NCBI GenBank assembly: GCA_018398805.1
Contig: JAGFBZ010000693.1
Coordinates: 124,001 to 188,000, forward strand
From: Hirundichthys speculiger
Lineage: Eukaryota; Chordata; Actinopteri; Beloniformes; Exocoetidae
Length of the DNA: 64,000 nucleotides
Reading direction: 5' to 3'
Shown: one piece after another, positions 1-11,315 of the stretch
Layout: each line of letters starts with the position of its first letter
Numbering within the stretch: the first letter of the stretch is position 1
Notes under the pieces: model-generated
The model's database searches: none
Told to the model about the DNA's origin: nothing
Seen by the model: the letters and a program-made list of their open reading frames with translations, nothing else
Program-made: the position numbers and the translations under genes

Positions 1-628
1 GCATTTCAGTCCTGCATCTTCAAACCAAATCAGCCTCTAAGGATAAAGTTCTATTTCCTTTAAACATAAAAAGAAGAAATGAGACATAAATTCAGAATGA
101 CAGAGGGAAAACAACAGAACAGAGATGTGGAAGGATTAAGTTTTAAGTACAGTAACAGTAAAGAACTTTAAAGGTAAATTGAACTGTTTAAACTGATAGC
201 ATGTTGTGAGATGTTCTTTTTCTAAAGTCACACGTAGCTTATGGCTTTTGATGATGTAACAGGATTGATTTGTCAGGTAAATCTAAGTATCCCCATGAGT
301 GATAAAAAAAAAAAAAAACTGTCTCCACAAACCACCAAAGAAGCTGGACCTTTCATGTAAGCGCTGTAAAAGGAAATTCATGCAAAAATAGACTTAATCA
401 AAAAAGATAAAAATGGCATTCTTGCCCACCAGAATAAAAACTATGAAAATAAACTCTGACATTTTCTGAAAGAAAAGAGACAGTTTAAATGGCATAAACC
501 ATATCATATGCCAAAAATCTCCTCAAGGAGGAGAGGGTAAACTGGAGAATCCATAAGATAAGAGAAAAGGACCAATTTCAGCCACATATGGATAAACTGC
601 TTCAGATTAAAGGTGAATGTGTTTGTGT
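1..628. other. No gene seen; probable magi1 intron
   Basis: This stretch is A-rich and non-coding, with a short poly-A run near 306-320. I see no coding exon, RNA gene or clear repeat boundary in it. If the magi1-type exon at 24796-24501 is real, this lies in that gene's first intron. Confidence 0.5.
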
Positions 629-1482
629 TAGAGGTCTTCGGTGCAACCCGACATCCCGAAAACCCGAGGATCCGACCCGACCCGAATCGGGTCTCGGGTC
701 CATTCAAAAGACGTGACTCCGGGTTCGGATTGGAATCGGTACAGTTAGTCTTGGGTCCGGTTGGTGCTCTCCGACAAGCTGGGTCCACGTTTACTCTAGA
801 GAGGTAAAGATATTGGCAGTTGGCAGCCAATGTCAGGACTCGGAGCAGTTTAATTAATTATTCATTAACGTGGCGTATTGGTCATGAAACAATTGCGTTG
901 CCGTAGCGTGTTATTACCGGTATGTCCGGCAGCTGTAAAGCACAACACATTTTCTGTGACATGCACTATGATAAAATACAACTATTCATTTAGGCTTATT
1001 GTTTAATAAAACTGTAAATGCATTTAAATCCACGTTTATTCAAATATGAAATGTTTTCATATGAAAACATTTTTTTTCCTGAAGTGGGCGGGTTTTGGAG
1101 CGCGATTGGGCGGAAATGGCTCAACCAAATCTGGCAACACTGCCTGACCGGTGTAGGCTATTAGTGTTAGCAGTTGCTACCAATAGCATATGTATCCACA
1201 AAGAAAATAACAACGTGGATTTATTGTTGTTTACATCACGTAACTTATGCAGCAACTGAACTGGGTAGAAGAAGACAACTTTAGGTAAGAAAATCAAGTT
1301 TTATTCAACGCTAGACAACTTTAACATGAGCAACTATGGGCTGTATTGTCTCTCTTCTATTCGGGTAACTCGCTTCAGTTCATGATCAGAAAATCAAAAC
1401 TCGGGTCGGGTCAGTTCCGGGTCCAAATATTGCGGGTCCATTCGCGTTCGGGTCCATAAAAGTGGACCCGTGAAGATCTCTA
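629..1482. mobile_element. Non-autonomous hAT-like element with 8-bp target duplication
   Basis: The element runs from TAGAGGTCTTC to GAAGATCTCTA, imperfect terminal inverted repeats. It is flanked on both sides by the identical 8-bp sequence GTTTGTGT (621-628 and 1483-1490), the target-duplication length typical of hAT transposons. Both subterminal regions carry many copies of CCCGACCC/GGGTCGGG-type motifs, in opposite orientation at the two ends, consistent with transposase-binding repeats. The interior (about 810-1380) has no transposase reading frame, so this is a passive, MITE-like derivative. Confidence 0.85.
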
Positions 1483-1563
1483 GTTTGTGTATACTTGTCA
1501 GTCTTCACACAATTTGCACTCTTTAAAACATTCTCATTATGAAACCATCTAATATATATATAT

Positions 1564-1852
1564 TAGAGGTGGGCAAGTAACGCATTAATTTATTAACGCT
1601 GACATTTATTTTATCGCGCGTTAACACATGTTGCTCACATGCTTTTGTTTTGAAAAGTCTGTTACTGGCTGCTGCGGAACCGGAAAACAGTAAACATAAG
1701 GAAAAGCTAAAACAGACAGGGAGAATGGGAAAAATCTGTGTACTTTACTTTAGAGCAACTCAGGTAGTAATATTACATAATGAGATGAAGCCAGACATAA
1801 ACGGTAATTGTTATGGCATAAAATTTTACCACGCTTTACTGTAATGCCGGTA
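1564..1852 (+). mobile_element. hAT-like fragment (copy A of the GGGCAAG-tip family)
   Basis: It begins with TAGAGGTGGGCAAGTAACGC and continues with a stretch at about 1580-1675 that closely matches the element at 2387 (shared words around CACATGCTTTTGTTTTG). Homology fades after about 1700 and no right terminus was found. It is probably a truncated copy of the same family as 2387-2760 and 48180-48720. Confidence 0.6.
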
Positions 1853-1865
1853 ACTCTTCCATCCG

Positions 1866-1867
<2 letters not shown>

Positions 1868-1939
<72 letters not shown>

Positions 1940-1940
1940 T
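1868..1940. repeat. (AT)n microsatellite
   Basis: An almost uninterrupted AT dinucleotide run with a short ACACAT interruption at its right end. It abuts a hAT-type terminus at 1941. Confidence 0.95.
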
Positions 1941-1970
1941 TAGGGATGTAACGATATAGAAAATGTTACC
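1941..1970 (+). mobile_element. hAT terminus fragment
   Basis: It starts TAGGGATGTAACGATAT, matching the termini of the elements at 12777 and (reverse strand) 63379. Only the tip is recognisable. Confidence 0.5.
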
Positions 1971-2386
1971 CACAACATCTCAGAGTGACAACTGGATAAT
2001 AACTAGGTCATTACAACATCTTTTCTTTTTTTAGCTTTTCATTTTTTTCATCTTTTCTTTTTCAGACATTCTGATGTAGATTGGTAGGAATGTTTCTGCA
2101 TTTTGGCTTAATCTTTGCTAAATAACTGATGAAATGATGTCAGTTACATGTCGTTCATTTGATCTTCTAGTTAACTAATGTTAAACTTGGCAGAGAAGAT
2201 GAGTTTCATTACATCTTCATACTTAGAGGTTGTTTTTGACATGGCTGTAGATAATTTGAACAAAACAAAGAACATCTTGTCTCATACTGGTCATTCCTTT
2301 ACTAATATAGTTATAGGTTTAGCCTGCTGGGGTACCTCCCATGATTCGCTGGGCATCTTTCCTGTTTCTGCTCTTTACATTATTAA

Positions 2387-2760
2387 TAGGGCTGGGCAAG
2401 ATAACATGTTATTATCTATCACATTCAACTCATTAATTTATTAAACACAACATTTATTTTATCGCAGATTAACGCATGTTGCTCACATGCTTTTGTTTTG
2501 AAAAGTCTGTTTCTGGCTGCTGCGTAACCAGAGGAGAATTGACGGATTAACGGGAAAGTTAAAATAGACATGGAGAGCCGTAAAGTTACAGAACTTTTAC
2601 ATTTTAATTTTAAAGTTCTCCCAGATGGCAGATTTGACAGAAACAAGGTCATTTGTAATCATTGCCAAGTTGAACTCCCTGTTAAAAGTTTCTGCTGTTA
2701 CCTCAGAAATCGTTATTTTTAATGTTGTGATTGTAGCTCATTGTAGCACATTAATGCCCT
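2387..2760 (+). mobile_element. hAT element fragment (copy B) with BED-finger coding remnant
   Basis: It begins TAGGGCTGGGCAAG, a hAT-type tip; the reverse complement of the same tip closes copy C at 48720. The stretch after the tip matches copy A (1564), and about 2560-2800 matches 48210-48480 closely. It includes the start of a transposase frame at 2570. No right terminus was found, so the right boundary is approximate; homology to copy C continues discontinuously to about 2930. Confidence 0.7.
2570..2722 (+). pseudogene. hAT transposase N-terminal fragment (BED-type zinc finger)
   Basis: An ATG at 2570 opens 50 codons beginning MESRKVTELL and containing FKVLPDGRFDRNKVICNHC. The CxxC pair preceded by this hydrophobic segment is the first half of a BED zinc finger as found at the N-terminus of hAT transposases. 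The second half, which should supply the zinc-binding histidines, is replaced by an unrelated cysteine-containing stretch before a stop, so the domain cannot be complete. The matching segment at 48.2 kb is decayed at the same place. This is a dead remnant; no DDE or dimerisation domain follows. Confidence 0.65.
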
Positions 2761-2924
2761 GGCAGTGGCAATAAGCTTTATTTATTTTATTTTTTTTTTT
2801 TACATTTTTTTAAGATGAGTTTTACACTAAATATGTGTTATTGACAAGTGCTGATGTTAAAAGTGTTTGAACAACAAATGTTATGGCACTTTAGTTCTTA
2901 TGGCAGCAGAACATTTAAATAGAA

Positions 2925-2997
2925 GTGCAATTTACACTACTTTTGTAGTATAAATTGCACTACAAATTTACACTAATTTGTAAATTAGTGTAAATTT
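2925..2997. repeat. Two adjacent short inverted repeats
   Basis: A 16-bp imperfect pair (2925-2940 with 2945-2960) is followed directly by a perfect 16-bp pair (2964-2979 with 2982-2997, 2-base loop). Both share TTTACACTA-like cores. They could extrude as two hairpins and probably arose by template switching in AT-rich DNA. Confidence 0.8.
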
Positions 2998-3890
2998 CTT
3001 ACTGTACAGCCATTATTCTGGCTGAGAGAGAGAAAGAGTTCACATCTCCTGACAAAAGAGATAACATAATTAAACAATTTACTCCTCTGTTTTCCTCTCA
3101 TGTTATTTGAGAGGAAATAATAACATGTTAACTTGGGTGACATGTTATATATTCTATATATTCTATACTTTTTATTTTTCTTGCTTTGTTCGGTTTGATT
3201 TCATCTTACCTTTTTTAAAAAAGCACGGAAGTTGCTGAATATTTCTGAGACCAAACAGCAACATTTGAAGTTTGATCAAAGCTTCTCAGCAGCTTTTGCT
3301 GTTGACTGGTTAAGAACAAGGGTATTTACGGATTATAAATAAATACAATGAAATGAACTGTTTGCTGGATCAGAAATAATTACATAAACAGTTATCATGA
3401 ATGTACTGAGAGCACCTAAATTTAATGCTTCCTTCTGAGTGTAGCTTAGCCTCTTAACTTTTGAACTGTGAAACAGGATATAAACTAAAATGAGCAGGAA
3501 GCTTTATACATGAATCAAATATAACAACATAAACAGTTCCATGATACAGTTTGTTTTATATGAAGTTTCTGATTTTATAGACCAAATTAACAACCTCAGC
3601 AAACCACTGAGTACTGTACCATAGAGAAGAATCATAGGAACAAAGAGGGACCAAACCATAAAGTGAGCCCAAACTTGGGATCACTTGACACCAATATAGG
3701 GCTTTCCATCTCAGGAAAACCAGAACAATGTGGACTCTAGTGTTCTCCCTCCCTTCGTGAGAGGCCTTTTAGTTGAAGACTGTGGGTTATTCAGTGATCA
3801 AAAATCTTGAAATTTGCTTGTTTCGAACTGCTTGGCATGGAATCACTTGCGCACACTGCAGATTAGAGCGGCACTGCATTGTCTGGTTAA
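2998..3890. other. No gene seen
   Basis: AT-rich non-coding DNA. I see no exon, RNA gene or terminal repeat that I can support. Confidence 0.5.
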
Positions 3891-3905
3891 AAAAAAAAAA
3901 AAATA

Positions 3906-4045
<140 letters not shown>

Positions 4046-4483
4046 GGCTGTCAAAGGCTGTCAAACGCGTGATTAACGCAAAATAATTTTAACGCAACTA
4101 ATTTTATTAACGCGTGATTAACGCGGGCCGGCCGTTGATGTACAATAGTAGAGAGGAGAGTACGTGTTGCCTCCAGGCTTCATGAGCCTCGGGCCCCGCC
4201 GTAGTTGTAGTCCTGTAGTCCTCCGTTTGTCAAAACAGGAAGCCATGCACTGAGGTCGACGTCCATGCCGCAGACAGACAGACGTAAATAAACCTCCGTT
4301 AGAAGTAGCTGGGATAAAAAGATACTATTTTGAATGGTAAGTTCAGCTTCAAAACCTTGCCTGATGGCTAATTCCACAAGATAAATGTTGTTTGTGTTTG
4401 CTGTCGATGTGAATTTAGTTACCACCGGAGTCCCGACTACTGAAGTATCACTTGTCGGCTAATGAGAGCGCTGATGCAGAGAG

Positions 4484-4539
<56 letters not shown>

Positions 4540-4566
4540 CCCCCCCCCCCCCCCCCCCCCCCCCCC

Positions 4567-4599
<33 letters not shown>
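4484..4599. repeat. 116-bp poly-C tract
   Basis: A homopolymer of C with single interruptions at 4539 (G) and 4567 (A). The Pro- and Gly-only frames through it are artefacts. Its length is likely unstable and hard to sequence, so the exact count should not be trusted. Confidence 0.95.
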
Positions 4600-4600
<1 letters not shown>

Positions 4601-4747
4601 TTTGAAGCAAACCACGAAAATATTTTGTATGAACAACATAAGAGAAAATATTGAGTATATATATATACAATATATATTGGATTTGGCATTGTAGCAATAA
4701 ATAAACATGCATTTGTTTTGCATAAGCCAAGCATTTGTGTACTCTCA

Positions 4748-5290
4748 TATTAGGCAAGGCAACTTTATTTGTAGAGCACAATTCGTACACAAGGCAATTC
4801 AAAGTGCTTTACAGATGCATAAAATCACAAGAAGGCAAATAGAATCATTCCATACAAGCATAAAAATAATCAATAATAAATAAAATTAATTAATTAAATA
4901 AAAAATGAAGAGTGCAGATAAAATCCTTCCAGTCATCATCTTCACATCTAAACAGAACTGTTTTCAGTCTGGATCAGAACATTGTCAGAGTTCAGGTAGT
5001 CTGGAAGACTATCAAGGTCCAGATTTTAGGAGCATAAAACTGAAATGCAGCTTCACCTTGTTTAGTCCTGACTCTGGACACCAGCAGGAGACCAGTACCT
5101 GAGGTTCTCAGAGTCCAGGTTGGTTCATATGGCTCTAACATGTCAGAGATGGACTTTGGGGCCATGAAAAGACTTGAACACAAGTAGAGCTGTTTTAAAG
5201 TCTATTCTCTGAGTAATAGGAAGCCAGAGACCTCAGGACTGGACTAATATGGTCGTATTTCCTGGTTCTAGTCAGGACTCGAATTAATAA
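4748..5290 (-). pseudogene. L2-like LINE 3' end: reverse transcriptase C-terminus and tail
   Basis: Reading the minus strand, 5183-4992 encodes a segment with LRTSGTGLLLVSRVRTKQ and EAAFQFYAPKIW. This matches the conserved end of fish L2/Maui-type LINE polyproteins, where Arg-Ser-Thr-Gly-rich and Gly-Glu-Ala-Ala-Phe motifs precede the stop. Downstream, the minus strand ends with a stretch typical of that family's 3' tail (AAAGCACTTTGAATTGCC, then AATAAAGTTGCC near 4760). The copy is 5'-truncated, as usual for LINE insertions, and carries stops upstream. No endonuclease domain is present. Confidence 0.75.
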
Positions 5291-5413
5291 GAGTAATACA
5301 ACTTGAATAGATTTAGAACAGATAAAAATATGCGATTAATTTGCGATTAATCATGATTAATTATTGACAGTCATGCGATTAATCTGATTAATTATTTTGA
5401 GAAATTGACAGCC

Positions 5414-5416
<3 letters not shown>

Positions 5417-5508
<92 letters not shown>
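5417..5508. repeat. (AT)n microsatellite
   Basis: A pure AT run forming the right flank of the hAT-like element that ends at 5416. Confidence 0.95.
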
Positions 5509-5511
<3 letters not shown>

Positions 5512-6290
5512 AATACACCACAATACATATATGAAAAATGCTATATGTTTGGTGCTATTCAGATGTTTAAAATCTGGTATATTACTTTTTGTAACACTTT
5601 CTTCAGGCTGTGATAATCCTCGTTGCCATCAAGGCTGCCGGCACATTTGTATTAAAGCCTGATTAGGAGTTCCTTCCTCCCTACATCCTTCACACCAGTG
5701 TCAAGAAACCCACCAGAGTTGGAGAGGCAATGACAATAGAACTGGATCATTTCCTGTGCTTACCCAGGCACATTTGAATGAGTGGTAAGAACAAGGTTTA
5801 TCACTAAGAAGGATGTGTTGTAATCATAGCCAAACACAATTAAGACCTTGGGCAATTTTAAATGTTTTCCTGGTGAAATCATACATTATTAGTCAGATAG
5901 ACAGTTGCAGACCACATGATATAGGACTGCTAGGAATAAGGAAAGCCTTTTCTTCTCATGTATGATATCATTTCAAAATTAAAACTTTGTCACACTAAAG
6001 CCAAATTATTTCTTGTCTTTCATGGTTGCAAAGTTACTAAAATATTTTCTGCTACAAATTAATGGTTGGAATATTTATAGGTTTTATGGGCCTTTTTTGA
6101 TACTAAATTAAATATTTTTGGCAACCAAATAGGTTATGCGGTATATGTGGCTTTTTACAGAGATTCATTTAAAGGTTCTGGAAAGATTTGCACAAAACAC
6201 CAAACCAAACACCAAAACACTTTGGCTCACCAGAGCCGAAGTGTTACCAAACTTGGAAGTGATGGATGTTAATCTAAATCTGTACTGTAT
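5509..6290. other. No gene seen
   Basis: Non-coding sequence with no recognised repeat boundaries or exons. Confidence 0.5.
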
Positions 6291-6294
6291 ATTC

Positions 6295-6390
6295 CTGGAT
6301 CTGGATCTGGATCTGGATCTGGATCTGGAACTAAAGCTGGAGCTGGTGCTGGAGCTGGCTCTGTACATGGATCTGTATTTGGATCTGTAT
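6295..6390. repeat. CTGGAT hexanucleotide minisatellite
   Basis: Six near-perfect CTGGAT units (6295-6330) are followed by degenerate CTGGAx and CTGTAx units to about 6390. The acidic Leu-Asp repeat frame through it is a by-product of the hexamer, not evidence of a protein. Confidence 0.9.
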
Positions 6391-7919
6391 ATGTCTTTCG
6401 ATACAAGTTTGAATCTGGTTCTGGCCGGCTGACCAATAAAGCAACTTTGAAACACCATATTCTGTTTCAGTCCTTTGAAAGAATTTCATTTTAGAAAGCT
6501 GAAGACACTGAACTGAGAAGGCACTTTCATCTCAGAGATCAGAGATGCGGCACAGCCACGTGCTTCTATTTTTATCATAAGAACTAATAAAACTCACCTC
6601 TTCCGCTTTTCTACTCTCCACTAAAACTGCTACATAAAATATCAAAAACAATAATCAGACATACTTCACCTAAAGTATTCTAGACTGCGTGATACTTGAA
6701 TTACCAAGACACTGAAACCATGTTAAACAATAACCACTAAAACTTGTACGTTTAGTCACTAATATCAAGAAAAATGTTCAGTCACTTGACAAACATACAG
6801 TCATTGGTGGGTCAGTGTTAAGGCTCTGGGGTCAAGGTCGTATACGCTTACTAAAAAGCAGTATAATGACAACGAATGAAAAGTTGAGATTCAGATTTTC
6901 TTTTCTTCACACATTGCATAGTTACAGTAATTAGGGTTCAGCTCACCATGCATACAGTTACAATTGCTTGCTTCAGCTTCAAACCAAGTTGAAGCATACC
7001 TCTCTGTCTCATTCCCACAACCTGAGCCTGTGTAAATGGGGGCAATTGTGTCAAGTTAGTAAAGTGGTTGAAGATATTAGTAAAATATTGGCGTAACAAA
7101 ACACAAACAATTATACTGACTGCACAGCCGGTACACCAAACAGACTGTACACCATTATGATGTAATAAAAGCAGTTTGCTGGAGTCAAAAACAACAAAAA
7201 ACACAGGTATCTCCTTGGATTTTTACAGCAGAGCCTTGTCTAAAGATGCACTGTAAACACTCTAAAAGGCAATATTGTGGTAGAAGACTAAAGTGTCTCT
7301 GCCTAAGTTACATAGTCTTTTTTTATGTTTATGTTCAATTTTTTTGTCATAAACTGATAAGTATATGATATATATGATAAATGATCAATATGTTACAATA
7401 CCATTTTTTCCCTCCCGATATTGATTCCAATTCTTGAGCTGTGGGTATCAGCCGATACAGACTACCGATCCGAGTATGATATTAAAAAAAATGCACTATG
7501 CCTGACTGTAATATAATCATCATATCATTGTTGGAAAACATAAATAAATACAGCAAATCCAAGCCATTTATATTTATATTTATTTCCAAATCAAACAGCA
7601 TAAAATGGTACAGTGATCCTTTGCCAAATCGTGGTTTAAGTTCCGCAGTTTTAGTTATTCGCGTATTTTTCAGAAATATATAATATAATTTAAACGTTTT
7701 AACGTGTATAGATTTGCATTCTCTGTTAACCAACAGGAGCCGAACAATACAACCTGTGTGATGTTACAAGTTCCTGCAGTGCCAGAATAAAGTGCTTGTT
7801 CCATGCAGAGAAAACCGGACTTTTTGTTTTGTTGTTGTTAGTGTGTTAGCCGCTAATTACGTGAACTATCTGCCACTAAGTTGCCAGCAATACATCCTTT
7901 CAACCCTGTGGGTTGTGAG
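6391..7919. other. No gene seen; possible decayed hAT segment near 7410-7490
   Basis: Mostly featureless AT-rich DNA. The piece around 7415-7485, with GATACAGACTACCGATCC-like words, resembles subterminal sequence of fish hAT elements, but no termini or target duplications were found. Confidence 0.4.
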
Positions 7920-8096
7920 TAGGGGTGCAACGGTACAGGTAGCTCACGGTATGGTCCGTACCTTGGTTTTTGTGTCACGGTTTCGGTACTGTTTCCATAT
8001 GTTTCGGTACGTTTCGGTACGTTTCGATACGGTTCGATACGGTTCGATACAGTTCGGTACGGTTCGGTACGAACACATTGTACCGTTACACCCCTA
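7920..8096. mobile_element. Short hAT-type MITE with internal tandem repeats
   Basis: The termini TAGGGGTGCAACGGTAC and GTACCGTTACACCCCTA are inverted repeats. Between them lie at least eight tandem 10-bp units of the form CGGTACGTTT or CGATACGGTT. At 177 bp it has no coding capacity. No 8-bp target duplication is visible in the flanks, so it may be an old copy or an internal-deletion product. Confidence 0.75.
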
Positions 8097-8304
8097 ATAG
8101 AAACCAACATGGATGTGTTTGTAGGAAAAACCTTATCAGTGATCTATAAGCGGGAAAAAAAAAAAAAACAATCTAAAATAATCACTCGATAATTGTAACT
8201 GAGGTACCATGTTCAATTAATCAATAGGGCTAACCATCAAACCATCATGCTGTCTAATCAGAGCATATTAATTTTAACAAAATAAAAATAAAAATCTTAT
8301 GTGT

Positions 8305-8395
8305 CATTGTCCATCCATCAATCCATACATCCATCCATTATCTATTCCTGCTCCTTCCTATTAAGGGCCATGGGCGTCTGCTGGGGCCTAATGTT
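8305..8395 (-). mobile_element. LINE-tail-derived repeat (CCATCCATC end)
   Basis: Repeated CCATCCAT words lead into sequence resembling the segment at 41128-41242. This is the reverse complement of a GGATGGATGG-ended fish retroelement tail. The copy is short and degraded. Confidence 0.5.
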
Positions 8396-10184
8396 TCCAT
8401 TACAGTTTTTTAAGTAAACATACACTTTAGATTAAGAACTGCACTTTGTTTTTGATTACACTTTATACAATTTCCCAGCCTTTCTGCAAATAAGATAGTT
8501 GCAACTGGTTTGCAACTGGTTTGCAGAGGTTTGCACACATGCTGTCTGGACTGGAAGATGCCAGATCTCTCATATTACAATATTCTCTTTAGTTGTCCCT
8601 GTGTTAGATTATTCATTTTACTAAAAATAAATAACTGAAGAAAGAATGGCAGTCCTGCCATCTATGTGACCTGCTAAAAACAAAGTATTTCTTGTCCAGG
8701 TGTACCCAACTCCCAGCTACACCTCTCATCCCTGAGCATAGCCAGATGCCTCCAAATTCAAACAGCTGGAGTTCATCCTTGACTCCCATCCTTTGGAGAG
8801 AAAGGAGCATGGAAACAGTCCCAGCCTTTTTCCATGTATTGTATGTCTGCTGGTACTCTGACAAACAGCAGAAAAGGATATTTAACAATAACCCCCCTCC
8901 CCTCGGCTTTTCTCTGTGTTAGCTTTTCATTTTAAAAACAGCTATCTGATGATGTTTTGAGAAGCTATTTTTAGAGCCAGTTTACTGACCAAACATGTTC
9001 AAATGGTTCCATTATTATCTCTCGTTGTGGAACAGTCTAAATTTACTTTAGTAATTCAGATAACCAATTGGAAGAAAAATAGAAAATTATTTCATAGGCT
9101 GAAAGCTCTTTTAGGTAGAATTGTTTGAAAAAGCAGGTTAGGAGACCGACTTGATCTATGGCTCATGGGATAAGTTTATCCGCAAGTCATGACACCACAG
9201 CAAAGACACTTTGCAAACACTTTGCTGAGACACTCTGCAAACAGAAAGACATTGTAGCTACAGTATGGAGCTGAAATGATGAACTGACAAATAGGCTAAA
9301 ACTGATCTTCAAACAGCTGAAAAAAAAAATCCCTCCAGCATCCAGCACACAATCAGCTTTAGATGTTTCAACAGAAAAGATTTGGCGCATTACAAATGGA
9401 TTTTCTTCACTGTTTGCATCTCACGCAGGCACACACCAGGAAAAATACGCCATCACGGGAAATCCACCAGAATGGCTCCTGGCTAGGGTGCCCTAGGTGG
9501 CAAGACATGAGACTGAAAATATTATGTGGAAATCCGGGTGTTTTGTGTACAGAACATAAAGAATAGCAGACGAGGCTTGACCTGTCCCCGGTGATGACCG
9601 CTTGTGTGTTGATCACAGTTTATTACATGTATCTGGACATGTGCAAAATCGATGAGTAAGTGGGAGGTAGTGTGTATGCTAGATTTGTTCATGGCATATC
9701 GTCTAATTTGGTCAATTGACAACTTGCTACAAAAGACATTGAAATAACAATATAAAGTCAGCATCAGATATTGTGGGCATTCCAGATAATTTCTAGAGCA
9801 TTTTGGGACTGCAGTGTATAAGTGAACGTGATGGCCACAGCCACACAGGCCAGTTGAAGAGGGGGATATCCTACACACTAGGCCTTATTACGTGAAGCAC
9901 ACAGGTTAATTTTATTTGCAGTCAGCCACACCCAAACAATTCAATTAAACATTAAGGTTTAGTTTATTTAATATGTTTGTTCATAACCTTACACTGTTTA
10001 AATAGAGTGCACATATTTCTTCACTGTAAGGTTAGAGTTTACTTTTTGTTATATTAATCTTTATTTCCTTGTTTTGAGTTACCGTGCTGGTGGAGGAGTT
10101 ACCTTTCCTGGTGAGGCAAAAGGCGTGGCCAAGGGTGGAGGACTGCTAAATCCTGTGGCATGCCCATTAAGCCATACTATGTGC
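8396..10184. other. No gene seen
   Basis: No exon or recognised transposon. Short open frames on both strands here lack any family resemblance. Confidence 0.5.
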
Positions 10185-10517
10185 TGTTATGTCAGAGGGG
10201 GGGATTTGGGGTTTAGTTAGTTTCCTTTTGTATTAGTTGTACTTGTTGTCCATTTTGTTTTCCCCTTGTGTGTTATTAGGTTTGGCCAAGCCACTATATA
10301 TGTTCCCTTCTGTGTCATTATAGGTAGGTCAGTTTTGTTTAGTTGGTGTCCTGTTATATAGTTAATAGTTTCAGTGTAGTTCTATTTTGTTGACCTCTTT
10401 TATAAACTTGGATAATAAGTTCTTGGTTTATATATATATATTTTTGAAGTAAATAAACCCATTTTTTTTAAATCAAAACTCCTGTTCTTCTCCTTGCTGA
10501 CTGCTTGGTCCCTAACA
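10185..10517 (+). mobile_element. Candidate solo LTR
   Basis: This 333-bp block starts TGTTATGTC and ends CCTAACA, the TG...CA ends expected of an LTR. It holds a TATA-like CACTATATATGT near 10290 and a poly(A) signal-like AATAAA near 10450, in the right order for U3-R-U5. No internal retroelement sequence flanks it. Flanking 4-mers GTGC and GTGA are similar but not identical, so a target duplication is not established. It could instead be another repeat type with chance TG/CA ends. Confidence 0.45.
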
Positions 10518-10539
10518 GTGAAAATGGGCAGTGAAAATG

Positions 10540-11280
10540 TTCAAAAACTCGACAGCATGTCTTTCTAAAACGGAGCGGGCTTAGTATCAACATTTATTTC
10601 CTAAACCAGGATAGAAGGACCTCAGTAAGACATGTAACCAACAACCTAATGGTGACTTTGAACAAGATCCAAAGTTGCTGTGTCTAGATGAGAAAAATTT
10701 GCAAACAGCCATTAGGACAATACCCCACAAATCAAGCCTTTATGGGAGAATGTTCCTCACAAGCAATTTCCCACTACAAGCCATAAGCTTGCCAAAAGGT
10801 ATGATTCAGAGATGTTGGAAAAAAAAATCCTCTGAGATGTTCGAAGGAACATTAAGATATTTGGATTCACTTCCCAACAGCATGTGTGCAGGAAACCATT
10901 GGTACAATAAAGCATGGCGGTTGTAGCATCATTCCGCAAGAATGTTTTTCTGTGACAGGAATTGGAAAATTAATCATGATGAGAGGAAAGATGGATGCAG
11001 GAAAATAATGAACCTTTCAGAGGAAAATGCATGGGTGAAGGTTTACTGTTTAGGGAGACACAACTCAAAGAATAAACCAAAAAAACACAGTAATGACTTC
11101 AGGGTGTGTCGCCCTGCAAGATTCTGAGCTGAAATCTAGCAGATCATCCCTCGAGAGTCTGGAGAATCACCGTCACAAGAAAACTTAAGATTGACAATGG
11201 AACCAAACGTTCATTAATCAAGTTCTGAGCAAAGGGTCTGCTTTTAGAAATGTACAAAATGCACCACAAAACTGAGGACA
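10540..11280 (+). pseudogene. Strongly decayed Tc1 transposon relic
   Basis: The plus strand contains, across different frames, pieces resembling Tc1 transposase: a segment near 10915-11015 reads roughly GGCSII then CFSVTGIGKLI and GKMDAGKY, corresponding to the conserved GGGSIMxWGCFSxxGTGxLVxIxGKM region. Upstream words near 10620-10700 also look transposase-derived. Terminal repeats were not found and frames are broken throughout. Confidence 0.5.
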
Positions 11281-11315
11281 ATCCATTTTCTTATCCATCT
11301 AAAACTAATCTAAAG

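Noticed and set aside
4437..4802. Poly-Gly and poly-Pro open frames on both strands
   Set aside because: They are translations of the poly-C homopolymer and have no independent coding evidence.
6136..6458. Leu-Asp and Arg-Ser repeat frames
   Set aside because: They derive from the CTGGAT hexanucleotide repeat.
8000..8075. CRISPR-like array of short repeats
   Set aside because: The units are contiguous tandem 10-mers without spacers, inside a MITE in a vertebrate genome.
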